Part shown: positions 8,979 through 18,369 of the stretch, in pieces | How positions within the stretch are numbered: the stretch's first letter is position 1 | How the letters are laid out: every line of letters starts with the position of its first letter | Assembly: GCF_048269545.1 (NCBI RefSeq) | Contig: NZ_JBLXIJ010000005.1 | Location: 1 to 64,000 of the forward strand | Reading direction: 5' to 3' | DNA from: Halpernia sp048269545 | GTDB taxonomy: Bacteria > Bacteroidota > Bacteroidia > Flavobacteriales > Weeksellaceae | Length of the DNA stretch: 64,000 nt | Translations under genes and position numbers: made by a program | The notes under the pieces: generated by a model | Databases searched by the model: none | Told to the model about the DNA's origin: nothing | Seen by the model: only the letters and a program-made list of their open reading frames with translations

Positions 8979-11129
8979 TTATTTTGTAAATCCTTTGTCT
9001 TTTAATAAAGGTGCAATACTCGGATTTCTTTCCGCAAATTCTTTATATGCGACATTTAAATCTTTAGAATTACCAACAGATAAAATATATTTTCTAAATC
9101 TATCGCCGTTTTCACGTGTCATTCCGCCGTGTTTTGTGATATAATCCCATGCGTCAGATTTTAATAAATCGCTCCACATATAAGCGTAATATCCCGCTGC
9201 ATAACCTCCTCCCCAAATGTGTGCAAAATAAGGAGTGTGATATCTTGGTGGAACTGCTTCTAAAGTGAAACCGTATTTTTTTAAAACATCTTTTTCAAAT
9301 TCTAAAGTGGGTTTAAATTGAGATTTATCCGTTACAGAATGCCACATCATATCTAAAGTTGCAGCAGAAACCAATTCTGTGGTAGAATAACCTTCATTAA
9401 ATTTAGAAGCTTTTTTAATTTTATCTACTAAAGTTTGTGGAATTGGTTCTTTGGTTTGATATTGTAAAGCATAATTTTTTAAAACAGAAGGTTCAAGAGC
9501 GAAAAATTCATTAATTTGAGAAGGGAATTCTACAAAATCTCTTGGAACCGAAGTTCCGGAAATTGTTGCATATTTTTGGCTTGCAAACATTCCGTGTAAA
9601 CTGTGACCAAACTCATGAAACATAGTTGTAACATCATCGAAAGAAATTAATGAAGGTTTTCCTGGTGCTGGTTTTTGGAAATTAAAAACATTCACAATCA
9701 CCGGTTTTGTTCCGTCTAAATAAGATTGGTTTACAAAATTATTCATCCAAGCTCCACCGCTTTTGTTACTTCTGGTGAAAAAATCCAAATAATAAATCGC
9801 GATAGATTTTCCATCTCTGTCGAAAACTTCATACGCTTTTACGTCCGGTTGATAAACTGGTAAATCTGGTCTTTCTTTAAAAGTAATTCCGTAAAATTCT
9901 TTTGCAGCGTAAAAAACACCTTTTTCTAAAACCGTATTCACTTCAAAATAAGGTTTAATTTCATTTTCATCTAAATCATATTTTGCTTTTCTCACTTGTT
10001 CTGCATAGAAATTCCAATCCCATGGTTCAACTTTGAAACCACCATTTTGAGAATCAATTAAAGCTTGAATATCTGCTTCTTCTACTTTTGCTTGCGCCAC
10101 AGCTGGAGTTGCCAATTGTGATAAAAGATGTAAAGCATTTTCTGGCGTTTTCGCCATTTGATCTAAAAGATTGAGTTCTGCATAAGATTTTTTACCCATC
10201 AAATGTGCTTTTTCCATTCTGAGTAAAGCAATTTTTTCTAAAGTTGCTCTTGTGTCATTTGCGTCACCTTTTTCAGCTCTGTACCACGAAGCTTTAAATA
10301 ATTTTTCACGCGTAGCTCTGTTTTTTAAATTTTGAAGTAAAGGTTGTTGCGTCGTATTTAATAAAGTCAATTGGTACATTCCGTCGTGACCAGAATCTGT
10401 CGCGTCTTTTTTTGCCGCGGCTAATTCATCTGGAGAAAGACCATCTAATTCTTTAACATCAGAAATTAGAACTGCACCATTTTTACGTGCTTCTAATAAT
10501 TTACTGGCAAAAACTGTAGAAAGTGTTGCCAATTCTGCATTTATCTTTTTCATTTTCACTTTCTGTGCATCAGTAAGATCTGCACCTGCAAGTTCAAAAC
10601 GCTCTTTATAAACTTCTATTAAACGCAAATCTTCTGCATCTAAACCTTCAGTTTTTATGGCTTTAATTCTGTTAAAAATGGAAGAATTTAAATAAATTTT
10701 GTCGTTATGTGCAGCAAAAATCGGCGCATAATCTGCTTCAATTTTTTGTAAAGTTGGATTGGTGTTTGAACTTGTAAGATTATAAAAAACCATCGTTGCT
10801 CGTCCTAAAACTTTACCGCTATTTTCTAACGCAAGAATTGTGTTTTCAAAAGTTGGTGCAGCTTTGTTATTTGCTATTGCTTCTATTTCTGCTTCGTTTA
10901 CTTTTAAACCATAATCGAAAGCGGGTTTAAAATCTGAATCTTTAATTTTATCAAATTCTGGCGCTTGATATTGAAGTGAACTTTTTTTGTAAAATGGATT
11001 GCTTTTAATGGAAGCATCTGCCATTGTTGTAGAATCTTTCATAGGTGTAGAAGCAGTTGGTTTCATAGTAGAACAAGAAATTCCAAGTCCTAATGATGAA
11101 AGTAAAACTACCGATGTAATATTTTTCAT
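8979..11129 (-). CDS. dcp: M3 family metallopeptidase, peptidyl-dipeptidase Dcp type, lipoprotein
   Basis: 716 aa zinc oligopeptidase. Residues 1-19 form a signal with a cysteine at 19 (GISCS), so it is probably a lipoprotein in the envelope rather than the cytoplasmic form found in E. coli. The M3 catalytic motif is intact: FHEFGHSLHGM with HEFGH at residues 505-509, and the downstream ligand region FVEFPSQINEFFALEP. The C-terminal PPRYHTPYFAHIWGGGYAAG segment carries the substrate-binding His/Tyr residues of Dcp/oligopeptidase A. Expected to remove C-terminal dipeptides from peptides. Single gene, divergent from the GIN-domain gene. Confidence 0.95.
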   Translation of the reverse strand: MKNITSVVLLSSLGLGISCSTMKPTASTPMKDSTTMADASIKSNPFYKKSSLQYQAPEFDKIKDSDFKPAFDYGLKVNEAEIEAIANNKAAPTFENTILALENSGKVLGRATMVFYNLTSSNTNPTLQKIEADYAPIFAAHNDKIYLNSSIFNRIKAIKTEGLDAEDLRLIEVYKERFELAGADLTDAQKVKMKKINAELATLSTVFASKLLEARKNGAVLISDVKELDGLSPDELAAAKKDATDSGHDGMYQLTLLNTTQQPLLQNLKNRATREKLFKASWYRAEKGDANDTRATLEKIALLRMEKAHLMGKKSYAELNLLDQMAKTPENALHLLSQLATPAVAQAKVEEADIQALIDSQNGGFKVEPWDWNFYAEQVRKAKYDLDENEIKPYFEVNTVLEKGVFYAAKEFYGITFKERPDLPVYQPDVKAYEVFDRDGKSIAIYYLDFFTRSNKSGGAWMNNFVNQSYLDGTKPVIVNVFNFQKPAPGKPSLISFDDVTTMFHEFGHSLHGMFASQKYATISGTSVPRDFVEFPSQINEFFALEPSVLKNYALQYQTKEPIPQTLVDKIKKASKFNEGYSTTELVSAATLDMMWHSVTDKSQFKPTLEFEKDVLKKYGFTLEAVPPRYHTPYFAHIWGGGYAAGYYAYMWSDLLKSDAWDYITKHGGMTRENGDRFRKYILSVGNSKDLNVAYKEFAERNPSIAPLLKDKGFTK

Positions 11130-11203
11130 TGTTAAATTGTTATATTTTTATAGGTCTAAATATACTATTTTTATCTAAATTTATTAACTTAAAATAATCA
11201 ACT

Positions 11204-12031
11204 ATGAAAACATCCTCATTTTTTTTCTTAATTCCTTTAGCTTTAATCACTTCTTGTAGTATAAAAGTTAATGATAAAGATTCTGACGGTGACAGTTTTA
11301 GTAATCTTTTTTCTAGTTCAAAAACCATTAATGGAACTGGAGAGTTTCAACATAAAACATATAATATGGATTTTGATGCCATAAGAGTTTCCAGCGGAAT
11401 TCACGCCGAAGTTATAAAATCTGATGTAGAAAAAATTGTGATTTCTGCACCCTCAGATTTATTAAATGAAGTTTTGGTAGAAAAAAGCGGTGGAGAATTA
11501 AAAATACATTTTAAACCAAATTTAAATATTAGAAATTCTTCATCAGTAAAAGCAACCATTTTTGCAAAAGATTTTAGTGGATTAACTGCAAGTTCGAGTG
11601 CTAAAATTGTAGTCAAAGATAAATTTACCCAAGATAAAATAGATGTAAAAGCTTCTAGTTCGGCAGATATTACAGGAAATTTAGAAGCTAATAAATTCAG
11701 TCTTCAAGTTTCAAGCAGTGGTTCATTTACAGGAAAAATTTGGGCGATAGATTTTTCTGGTTCTGTTTCCTCTTCCGGTGATGCCGAAATTTCTGGTTCC
11801 GCCACAAATACTACTTTTCACGCTTCATCTTCAGGGAAATTAGATGCGACAAGATTTAATACAAAAAATGCAGATTTGCAAGCTTCTAGTTCTGGAGATA
11901 TTTCTATGCAGGTTTCAGAAAATTTGAGTGGTTCTGCAAGTTCAAGTGGTGATATTAATATTGAAAAAACTGGTTCTTTGAAAACTCAAAATATTCAAAA
12001 AAGTAGTGGTGGAGATATTTCTATTAGATAA
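11204..12031 (+). CDS. Head GIN domain-containing lipoprotein (DUF2807)
   Basis: 275 aa. A lipoprotein signal (MKTSSFFFLIPLALITSC, Cys18) precedes an Asp/Ser-rich linker and a right-handed beta-helix-like GIN/DUF2807 domain: FDAIRVSSGIHAEVI is the domain entry. The rest is a ladder of strands marked by repeated SSSG or SSSA turns (for example KASSSADITG, SVSSSGDAEISG, HASSSGKLDATR, QASSSGDISM), the expected look of a beta-solenoid with serine turns. Cell-envelope location; function of the family is unsettled (adhesion or envelope stress have been proposed). 75 bases divergent from dcp; no shared operator recognised. Confidence 0.9.
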   Translation: MKTSSFFFLIPLALITSCSIKVNDKDSDGDSFSNLFSSSKTINGTGEFQHKTYNMDFDAIRVSSGIHAEVIKSDVEKIVISAPSDLLNEVLVEKSGGELKIHFKPNLNIRNSSSVKATIFAKDFSGLTASSSAKIVVKDKFTQDKIDVKASSSADITGNLEANKFSLQVSSSGSFTGKIWAIDFSGSVSSSGDAEISGSATNTTFHASSSGKLDATRFNTKNADLQASSSGDISMQVSENLSGSASSSGDINIEKTGSLKTQNIQKSSGGDISIR

Positions 12032-12113
12032 ATATAACTTTTGCATAATTATTTAAATTAATTCGTAACATATTAAAAACATTTCCGACTATTTTAGAAA
12101 TAAATTCTTTCTT

Positions 12114-14198
12114 ATGAAAAATCTTAATATCGGTGTTCTTGCATTTATGGGAGTACTTTCTTTTAATTTATCTATGGCGCAACAGAATGCGACAAAGAAT
12201 AAAACTTTAACAAAACCCGTAAAAACTATGGTAAAAACCACAGAAAACGGATTAACGCTTGTTGATATGGACAAATCTGTACGTCCGCAAGATGATTTTT
12301 ATAATTATGTAAATGGAACTTGGATGAAAACTGCGAAAATTCCTTCAGATAAAACCAGTTGGGGAAGTTTCAATAAATTGGCGGAAGACACAGATAATCA
12401 TTCAATGACGATTTTGAATTCCTTACTTACCGAGAAATTTGCTCCAAATAGTGAAGGTCAAAAAATTCAGGATTTGTACCAAACTTATATGGATACTGCA
12501 AAAAGAAATGCAGATGGAATGAATCCTATCAAAGGAGATTTGGCGAAAATAGATGCCATTCAAAATCTTGAAGATTTACAAAAATATATCGCTCAAGCTA
12601 CAGCAGAAGGAAATAATCCTTTTTACGGATGGGGAATAGATGGTGATTTGAAAAATTCTAAAATGAATGCGGTTTATTTAGGTGATGCATCTTTAGGACT
12701 TGGGAGAGATTATTACCAAAAAAGCAGTCCAAAAAATACTGAAGTAATTGCAGAATACACAAAATATGTAGCAACAATGTTGGGTAAATTGGGTTATGCA
12801 AATCCTTCCGAAACAGCAGCAAAAATTGTAGCTTTTGAAAAAGAAATGGCAATGACACTTCTTACAAATGAGCAAATGCGCGATACAAATTTAATGTACA
12901 ATCCAAAAAATTTACCTGAACTAAAAACTTTGGTTAAGAATGTAGATCTTCCTGCTTATTTAAAAAGTATTGGTGTAAATACGGATAGAGTTATTATTGG
13001 TGAATTAAAATATTATCAAAATTTAGATAAATTTCTTAATGCAGAAGATTTACCGCTCATTAAAGATTATATGAAATTTCATTTATTATCTGGAAGTGCA
13101 CAATATTTATCTGAAGATTTGGATAATGCAAAATTTGATTTCTATAGCAAATATTTGAGAGGACAAAAAGAACAACGAGCTTTAAACAAGAGAGGTTATC
13201 AATTAATTAATGGCGTTTTAGGGGAGGCTTTTGGTAAATTATATGTAGATAAATATTTTCCTGCAGAAGCCAAAACTGAAATGGTAGAATTAATTGGTTA
13301 CTTGAAAAAAAGTTTTGCAATGCACATCAATGATTTAAAATGGATGTCTTCTACAACCAAAGCAAAAGCTTTAGACAAATTAAATAAATTTACAGTAAAA
13401 GTCGCTTATCCAGATAAATGGAAAGATTATTCTAAATTAGATATTAAATCAGAAGCGCAAGGTGGTTCACTTTACAGTAATTTAGAAAGCGTTGCAATGT
13501 GGGAAAACCAAAGAAATTTAGATAAAATTGGTAAACCAGTTGATAAATCAGAATGGGGAATGACGCCACAAACGGTAAACGCATATTACAATCCTATTAA
13601 TAACGAAATCGTTTTTCCAGCTGCAATTTTACAACCGCCATTTTTTAATTTCAAAGCAGATCCTGCAATTAATTTTGGTGGAATTGGCGCAGTAATAGGT
13701 CACGAAATGACACATGGTTTTGATGATCAAGGTGCACAATTTGACGGTGATGGAAATCTTAAAGATTGGTGGACTCCTGCCGATAAAGCAAATTTCACGA
13801 AAGTTACCAAAGCTTTAGCTTCACAGTATGACAAATACGAACCTGTAAAAGGAAGTTTCGTAAATGGAACTTTTACCAACGGTGAAAATATTGCAGATTT
13901 AGGTGGTGTAAATATCGCTTTTGACGCACTTCAAATGTACCTTAAAGACCACGGAACTCCTGGTAAAATTAGCGGTTATACACAAAATCAAAGATTTTTT
14001 CTTTCTTGGGCAACGGTTTGGAGAACCATGGCGACAGACAAAAGTAAAGAAAATGCAGTGAAAACAGATCCGCATTCTCCCGGTTATTTTAGATCTTTCG
14101 GACCTTTGGTAAACACCGAAGCTTTCTACAAAGCATTTAATTTAAAACCCGGCGATAAACTTTACAAAACACCAGACCAAAGAATCAAAATCTGGTAA
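12114..14198 (+). CDS. M13 family (neprilysin-like) metallopeptidase, copy 1
   Basis: 694 aa secreted zinc endopeptidase. Signal peptide about residues 1-22 (ending SMAQQ), a linker, then the M13 N domain (SVRPQDDFYNYVNGTWMKTA) and catalytic domain. Key residues are all present: NAYYNP substrate-binding motif, HEMTH at 530-534, and GENIADLGG with the third zinc ligand Glu591 and Asp595. The C-terminal LKPGDKLYKTPDQRIKIW replaces the eukaryotic CxxW ending. Homologues cut short peptides on the N-terminal side of hydrophobic residues. First of two tandem paralogues, but followed by its own terminator. Confidence 0.96.
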   Translation: MKNLNIGVLAFMGVLSFNLSMAQQNATKNKTLTKPVKTMVKTTENGLTLVDMDKSVRPQDDFYNYVNGTWMKTAKIPSDKTSWGSFNKLAEDTDNHSMTILNSLLTEKFAPNSEGQKIQDLYQTYMDTAKRNADGMNPIKGDLAKIDAIQNLEDLQKYIAQATAEGNNPFYGWGIDGDLKNSKMNAVYLGDASLGLGRDYYQKSSPKNTEVIAEYTKYVATMLGKLGYANPSETAAKIVAFEKEMAMTLLTNEQMRDTNLMYNPKNLPELKTLVKNVDLPAYLKSIGVNTDRVIIGELKYYQNLDKFLNAEDLPLIKDYMKFHLLSGSAQYLSEDLDNAKFDFYSKYLRGQKEQRALNKRGYQLINGVLGEAFGKLYVDKYFPAEAKTEMVELIGYLKKSFAMHINDLKWMSSTTKAKALDKLNKFTVKVAYPDKWKDYSKLDIKSEAQGGSLYSNLESVAMWENQRNLDKIGKPVDKSEWGMTPQTVNAYYNPINNEIVFPAAILQPPFFNFKADPAINFGGIGAVIGHEMTHGFDDQGAQFDGDGNLKDWWTPADKANFTKVTKALASQYDKYEPVKGSFVNGTFTNGENIADLGGVNIAFDALQMYLKDHGTPGKISGYTQNQRFFLSWATVWRTMATDKSKENAVKTDPHSPGYFRSFGPLVNTEAFYKAFNLKPGDKLYKTPDQRIKIW

Positions 14199-14220
14199 TA
14201 TTTTAAATTATATTTTTCCA

Positions 14221-14256
14221 AAACCATTCTCATCTGTTTGAGAATGGTTTTTATTT
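14221..14256 (+). terminator. Terminator after M13 peptidase copy 1
   Basis: AAACCATTCTCA (14221-14232) pairs perfectly with TGAGAATGGTTT (14239-14250), 6-base loop, followed by TTATTT. It separates the two M13 genes into independent transcripts. Confidence 0.88.
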
Positions 14257-14265
14257 GGACTTCTT

Positions 14266-14320
14266 TTACCGCTTTCCACTCACGTTTCCGCCGCAGCTCG
14301 ATTCAAGTTGGGGCGCTTAC
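14266..14320. other. GC-rich island in the intergenic region
   Basis: About 55 bases with well over half G+C (CGTTTCCGCCGCAGCTCG is its core) inside an otherwise very AT-rich 199-base gap between the two M13 genes. It has no start codon or complete ORF. On the minus strand it reads as a short run of Ser-Ser-Cys-Gly-Gly-Asn codons without an ORF around it. It resembles a dispersed flavobacterial intergenic sequence I half remember, which I cannot verify. It lies just upstream of the second gene's promoter. Confidence 0.45.
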
Positions 14321-14325
14321 ATTTT

Positions 14326-14357
14326 TTGCAGAATATTATTTATTTTAATTATCTTTG
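14326..14357 (+). promoter_or_regulatory. Promoter of M13 peptidase copy 2
   Basis: TTG at 14326-14328 and TATCTTTG at 14350-14357 with a 21-base spacer fit the flavobacterial consensus TTG-N17-23-TAnnTTTG. The ATG follows 40 bases later. Confidence 0.7.
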
Positions 14358-14397
14358 ATAGATACTCAATCATTAATTTTTTAATTTATTTTTTATA

Positions 14398-16476
14398 ATG
14401 AAAAAACTTACAATAAGTGTTTTAACGCTTTCCACACTTGTTTTTTTTAATGTTTCAAATGCACAGAAAAAATCTGACAAAAATATGAAACCAAAAACCA
14501 CAAAATCTGTAGAAAAGAAAGACGTCGGTTTAAATTTATCTTACGGAGATTCTTCTGTACGTCCACAAGATGATTTTTATAATTATGTAAATGGCGGTTG
14601 GATGAAAACTGCAAAAATCCCTTCAGACCGTTCCCGATGGGGTTCTTTTGATGAACTTCGAGAAGAAACGGATAATTCTTCATTACAAATATTAAACAAA
14701 ATTTTAGATGAAAAATATGCAGCAAATTCAGAAGGAAAAAAAATTCAAGATTTGTATGCTACTTTTACAGATGTAGCAAAAAGAAATGCAGACGGGATAA
14801 ATCCTATTAAAGGAGATTTAGCAAAAATTGACGCCATAAATTCTATTTCAGATTTGCAAAAATATTTAATAGATGCCACAAAAACCGGAGACAATCCTTT
14901 TTACAATTGGTACGCTTCTGCAGATATGAAAAATTCTAAAATGAATGCAGTTTATTTAGGCGGTCCAACTTTAGGTTTAGGAAAAGATTATTATCAGAAA
15001 AAAAATGAAGCCAACTCAAAGATTTTAACAGAATATCAAAAATATGTTGCTTCAATGTTGAATATTATTGGTGAAAATAATTCTGAACAAGAAGCCTCCA
15101 AAATTGTAAATTTTGAAGATAAATTAGCATCTTATCTATTAACTTTAGAACAAGGAAGAGATGCAGATTTAAGATACAATCCAGAAACTACGGCACAATT
15201 AAAAACTTTGGTTACAAACATAGACTTACCAAATTATCTTACTTCTGTGGGTGTAAATACAGATAAAGTAATTATTGGCGAACTTAATTATTATAAAAAT
15301 TTAGATAATATTCTTACTGAAGAAAATTTACCGTTGCTCAAAGAGTATATGAAATTTCATATGATTTCTGGAAATGCCGGAAGTTTGTCTCAGAATTTAG
15401 ACCAAATGAAATTTGATTTTTATTCTAAATATTTACGCGGTCAACAAGAACAACAACCTATGAATAAACGTGGTTTAAATTTAGTAAATGGAGTTCTGGG
15501 TGAAGCTTTTGGTAAATTGTATGTAGAAAAATATTTCCCGCCAGAAGCAAAAGCGCAAATGTTAACAATGATAGATTATATCAAAAAAGGTTTCAAAGAG
15601 CATATTGCAAATCTAGAATGGATGTCACCTACAACAAAAGCAAAAGCGCAAGAAAAATTATCAAAATTTACAGTGAAAGTTGCTTATCCGGACAAATGGA
15701 AAGATTACTCTAAATTAACTTTGAAATCTCCAGCTGAAGGAGGAACTTTATATTCAAATCTCCAAAATGTTTCAGATTGGTCTTATCATAAAAAATTAGA
15801 CAAAGTAGGAAAACCTGTTGATAAATCAGAATGGGGAATGACGCCACAAACTGTAAATGCTTATTACAGCTCATCTAATAATGAGATTGTTTTCCCAGCC
15901 GCCATTTTACAACCGCCCTTTTTTAATTTTAAAGCAGATCCTGCAGTAAATTTTGGTGGAATTGGAGCCGTAATTGGTCACGAAATTTCTCACGGTTTTG
16001 ATGACAGTGGTTCTAAATTTGATGGTGATGGAAATCTAAATAATTGGTGGACCGACGCAGATAGAGCAAATTTTGAAAAAGCTACTACAAAACTTGGAGA
16101 GCAATACAGCGCTTACGAACCCGTAAAAGGAAGTTTTGTGAACGGAAAATTCACAATGGGAGAAAATATTGGGGATTTAGGCGGTTCTTCAGTTGCGTAT
16201 GATGCGCTTCAAATGTATCTTAAAGATCATGGAAATCCAGGAAAAATTAGTGGTTTAACACAAGATCAAAGATTTTTTATGAGTTGGGCAACTGTTTGGA
16301 GAACTAAAGCAACTGATAAAGCGCTTAGTAATCAAGTAAAAACGGATCCACATTCTCCAGGATATTATCGTTCATTTGGACCCATTATTAATTTGGATGC
16401 ATTCCAAAAAGCGTTTAATTTGAAACCAGGTGATAAACTTTATAAAGCACCAGAAGATAGAATTAAAATTTGGTAA
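14398..16476 (+). CDS. M13 family (neprilysin-like) metallopeptidase, copy 2
   Basis: 692 aa, clearly a paralogue of the gene just upstream: same length, same signal-linker-domain order, and long stretches of identity such as SVRPQDDFYNYVNG and WGMTPQTVNAYY. Catalytic set intact: HEISH at 528-532, GENIGDLGG with Glu589 and Asp593. Signal peptide ends SNAQ around residue 22. Differences from copy 1 include Ser for Thr in the zinc motif and GSSVAYDALQ in place of GVNIAFDALQ beside the third ligand, which may shift specificity (inference). Own promoter and terminator, so regulated separately from copy 1. Confidence 0.96.
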   Translation: MKKLTISVLTLSTLVFFNVSNAQKKSDKNMKPKTTKSVEKKDVGLNLSYGDSSVRPQDDFYNYVNGGWMKTAKIPSDRSRWGSFDELREETDNSSLQILNKILDEKYAANSEGKKIQDLYATFTDVAKRNADGINPIKGDLAKIDAINSISDLQKYLIDATKTGDNPFYNWYASADMKNSKMNAVYLGGPTLGLGKDYYQKKNEANSKILTEYQKYVASMLNIIGENNSEQEASKIVNFEDKLASYLLTLEQGRDADLRYNPETTAQLKTLVTNIDLPNYLTSVGVNTDKVIIGELNYYKNLDNILTEENLPLLKEYMKFHMISGNAGSLSQNLDQMKFDFYSKYLRGQQEQQPMNKRGLNLVNGVLGEAFGKLYVEKYFPPEAKAQMLTMIDYIKKGFKEHIANLEWMSPTTKAKAQEKLSKFTVKVAYPDKWKDYSKLTLKSPAEGGTLYSNLQNVSDWSYHKKLDKVGKPVDKSEWGMTPQTVNAYYSSSNNEIVFPAAILQPPFFNFKADPAVNFGGIGAVIGHEISHGFDDSGSKFDGDGNLNNWWTDADRANFEKATTKLGEQYSAYEPVKGSFVNGKFTMGENIGDLGGSSVAYDALQMYLKDHGNPGKISGLTQDQRFFMSWATVWRTKATDKALSNQVKTDPHSPGYYRSFGPIINLDAFQKAFNLKPGDKLYKAPEDRIKIW

Positions 16477-16496
16477 AATTAAATTTTAATATTTTT

Positions 16497-16530
16497 AAAA
16501 CCCTTTCAATAATTCTTTGAAAGGGTTTTG
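16497..16530 (+). terminator. Terminator after M13 peptidase copy 2
   Basis: AAAACCCTTTCAA (16497-16509) pairs perfectly with TTGAAAGGGTTTT (16517-16529), 7-base loop, ending in a T run. Confidence 0.85.
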
Positions 16531-16598
16531 ATTTATTAAAAGAAAAGTAAAAATCAATTTTAAAACTAAAATCCGTTTCAAAATCGTAAATTTATACA

Positions 16599-17444
16599 AT
16601 GGAAATTCTGAAAGAAACACATCAATTAAGCAATAAAAAAGGAAGAAAATTTTTAGCGACACAGTTCTATAAAAAATCTTCCAAAGCGATACCAATTGTT
16701 ATTTTTGCTCATGGCTATAAAGGTTTTAAAGATTGGGGCGCGTGGAATTTAATGGCAGAAAAATTTGCAAAAGCGGGTTATTTATTTGTGAGTTTTAATT
16801 TTTCTATGAACGGTATTGGTTTAGAAAATACTTCAGAATTTACTGATATTGAAGCTTTTTCAGAGAATAATTATATTCAAGAATTGGATGATTTAGAAAT
16901 TGTGATTGATTATGTTTCTAAATTACAAACTGCGGATTCTTCTAAAATTACTTTACTTGGACACAGTCGCGGCGGTGGAATTTGTATTTTGAAAGCAGCA
17001 GAAGATGATAGAATTACTTCATTAATTACATTCGCAAGTGTTGATTCTATGAATCGTTTTGTAACGGGAAAAAAATTAGAAGATTGGAGAAATTCTGGTA
17101 TCTACGAAACTTATAATAGCAGAACGAAACAACAAATGCCGCATAAAATTCAATTTTTAGATAATTATTTAGAATTTAAAGAACGGTTAAATGTTCAAAA
17201 AGCGGCGAAATCTTTGAAGATTCCGACATTAATTATCCATGGAAAAAATGATGAAAGTGTTGAGGTTTCAAACGCTGAAAATTTAAGAAAATGGATTACA
17301 CATTCAGATTTAATATTAATTGAAAACACAGGTCACACTTTTAATTCCAAAGAACCGTGGACGGATTTTAAACTTCCTGTTCCAATGAATTTGGCGGTTA
17401 AATCGGCGATAGAATTTTTAAATAAATTACATTACGTTCTTTAA
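16599..17444 (+). CDS. Alpha/beta hydrolase family protein
   Basis: 281 aa serine hydrolase fold, no signal peptide, so probably cytoplasmic. Visible elements: IPIVIFAHGYKGFKDWGAW with the oxyanion-loop HGYKG, nucleophile elbow LGHSRGGG with Ser123, the acid-bearing strand LIIHGKNDESVEV (Asp), and the catalytic His in ENTGHTFNSKEPW. The GHSRGG elbow and overall pattern resemble the dienelactone hydrolase/peptidase S9-like group (BAAT/Aes-like neighbours). Substrate is not predictable. Ends 2 bases from the convergent flavin-reductase gene. Confidence 0.88.
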   Translation: MEILKETHQLSNKKGRKFLATQFYKKSSKAIPIVIFAHGYKGFKDWGAWNLMAEKFAKAGYLFVSFNFSMNGIGLENTSEFTDIEAFSENNYIQELDDLEIVIDYVSKLQTADSSKITLLGHSRGGGICILKAAEDDRITSLITFASVDSMNRFVTGKKLEDWRNSGIYETYNSRTKQQMPHKIQFLDNYLEFKERLNVQKAAKSLKIPTLIIHGKNDESVEVSNAENLRKWITHSDLILIENTGHTFNSKEPWTDFKLPVPMNLAVKSAIEFLNKLHYVL

Positions 17445-17446
17445 AA

Positions 17447-18268
17447 TTACTTTTTTAAAATTTCCCAAGCCTCATTAATTTTACTTTCTAAAAGTAAAGT
17501 TCTCGCGTTTTTATGAATTTCTAAATCTGAACTAAAATTTCCTTTTGGAAGTTCTTCAATATTTGCAAGCATTCCTAAATCATTTCCTGTGAAAATTGTA
17601 GAATTTTTAATTTCATTTGGTAATTGATCATAACCAATTCCTTTTGTTACCAAAGGTTTAGGAACTTGAAACAAAGTTTCTGGTGAAGTTTTTCCGTACC
17701 AATTTCCGCCCAATCTGGAAACTAAATTAAGTTTTGTTTGGTCTAATTTTTCATTTTCATCTAAAAATTCTTCACGAACATGAACTTTCAAAACCTCACA
17801 AATAATTAAATTGCCTGCGCCACCTTTTTTTCCTAAATGTTTTATTTCTAAAACTTTACATTCCATATTTACAGGACTTTCAACAATTAATGGTGGTTTT
17901 ACCAAATCTGCTTTTTTCATTGTTAAACCAGCTTTGATGAATTCGTTAACATTTTCTTCATATTCTGTAGAAGCTAGAGAAACTTGTTGTACCATATCAA
18001 AATTTACATTTCCAATCACTACTTCCGGAACTTCCAGGAGATTTTCTAATGTATGTTTTGTTGTATTGTCGCGAACTCTTCTAGCGGGAGAAAAAATCAC
18101 AACCGGTGGATTTGAAGAAAAGATATTAAAAAAACTAAAAGGAGAAAGATTGATATTTCCATTTTTTCCAATAGTAGAAGCCAAAGCAATCGGTCGCGGC
18201 GCGATTGCAGTTTGTAGCAAAGTTTGAAGTTCGAAATTATTGAGATCTTTTAGGTTGATTGATTTCAT
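17447..18268 (-). CDS. Flavin reductase family protein (FMN-binding split barrel)
   Basis: 273 aa from the ATG at 18268; an upstream in-frame GTG at 18283 is rejected because it lies inside a repeat arm. The FMN-binding split-barrel signature is at the N-terminus: TAIAPRPIALASTIGKNGN, NLSPFSFFNIFSSNPPVVIF, then DNTTKHTLENL and NVNFDMVQQVSLAS. Such proteins reduce FMN/FAD with NAD(P)H or bind flavin as oxidoreductases. In related bacteria it is commonly found beside homogentisate pathway genes (recollection), and here it is downstream of fahA on the same strand with the GxxExxY cassette in between. Confidence 0.9.
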   Translation of the reverse strand: MKSINLKDLNNFELQTLLQTAIAPRPIALASTIGKNGNINLSPFSFFNIFSSNPPVVIFSPARRVRDNTTKHTLENLLEVPEVVIGNVNFDMVQQVSLASTEYEENVNEFIKAGLTMKKADLVKPPLIVESPVNMECKVLEIKHLGKKGGAGNLIICEVLKVHVREEFLDENEKLDQTKLNLVSRLGGNWYGKTSPETLFQVPKPLVTKGIGYDQLPNEIKNSTIFTGNDLGMLANIEELPKGNFSSDLEIHKNARTLLLESKINEAWEILKK

Positions 18269-18280
18269 ATTATTTTTTAT

Positions 18281-18340
18281 CACATAAGTTCTTTTTATTT
18301 GCGCATAATTTTAGTCAACATAAGTGCACATAAGTTTTTA
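18281..18340. repeat. Left inverted-repeat arms flanking the GxxExxY gene
   Basis: Two arms are visible. The outer arm CACATAAGTT (18281-18290) matches the complement of 18855-18864 with one mismatch. The inner 24-base arm (18317-18340, containing two copies of CATAAGT) matches the complement of 18803-18826 at 21 of 24 positions. Both face inward toward the GxxExxY gene. Confidence 0.75.
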
Positions 18341-18369
18341 AAAATCTTTAATTTTTTATTTCTTATTTT

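Noticed and set aside
17811..18227. Plus-strand open frame of 138 codons
   Set aside because: It is antisense to the flavin-reductase gene and its translation is a shadow of that reading frame.
18269..18283. GTG start for the flavin-reductase gene
   Set aside because: It lies within the repeat arm near 18281; the ATG at 18268 gives the expected N-terminus.
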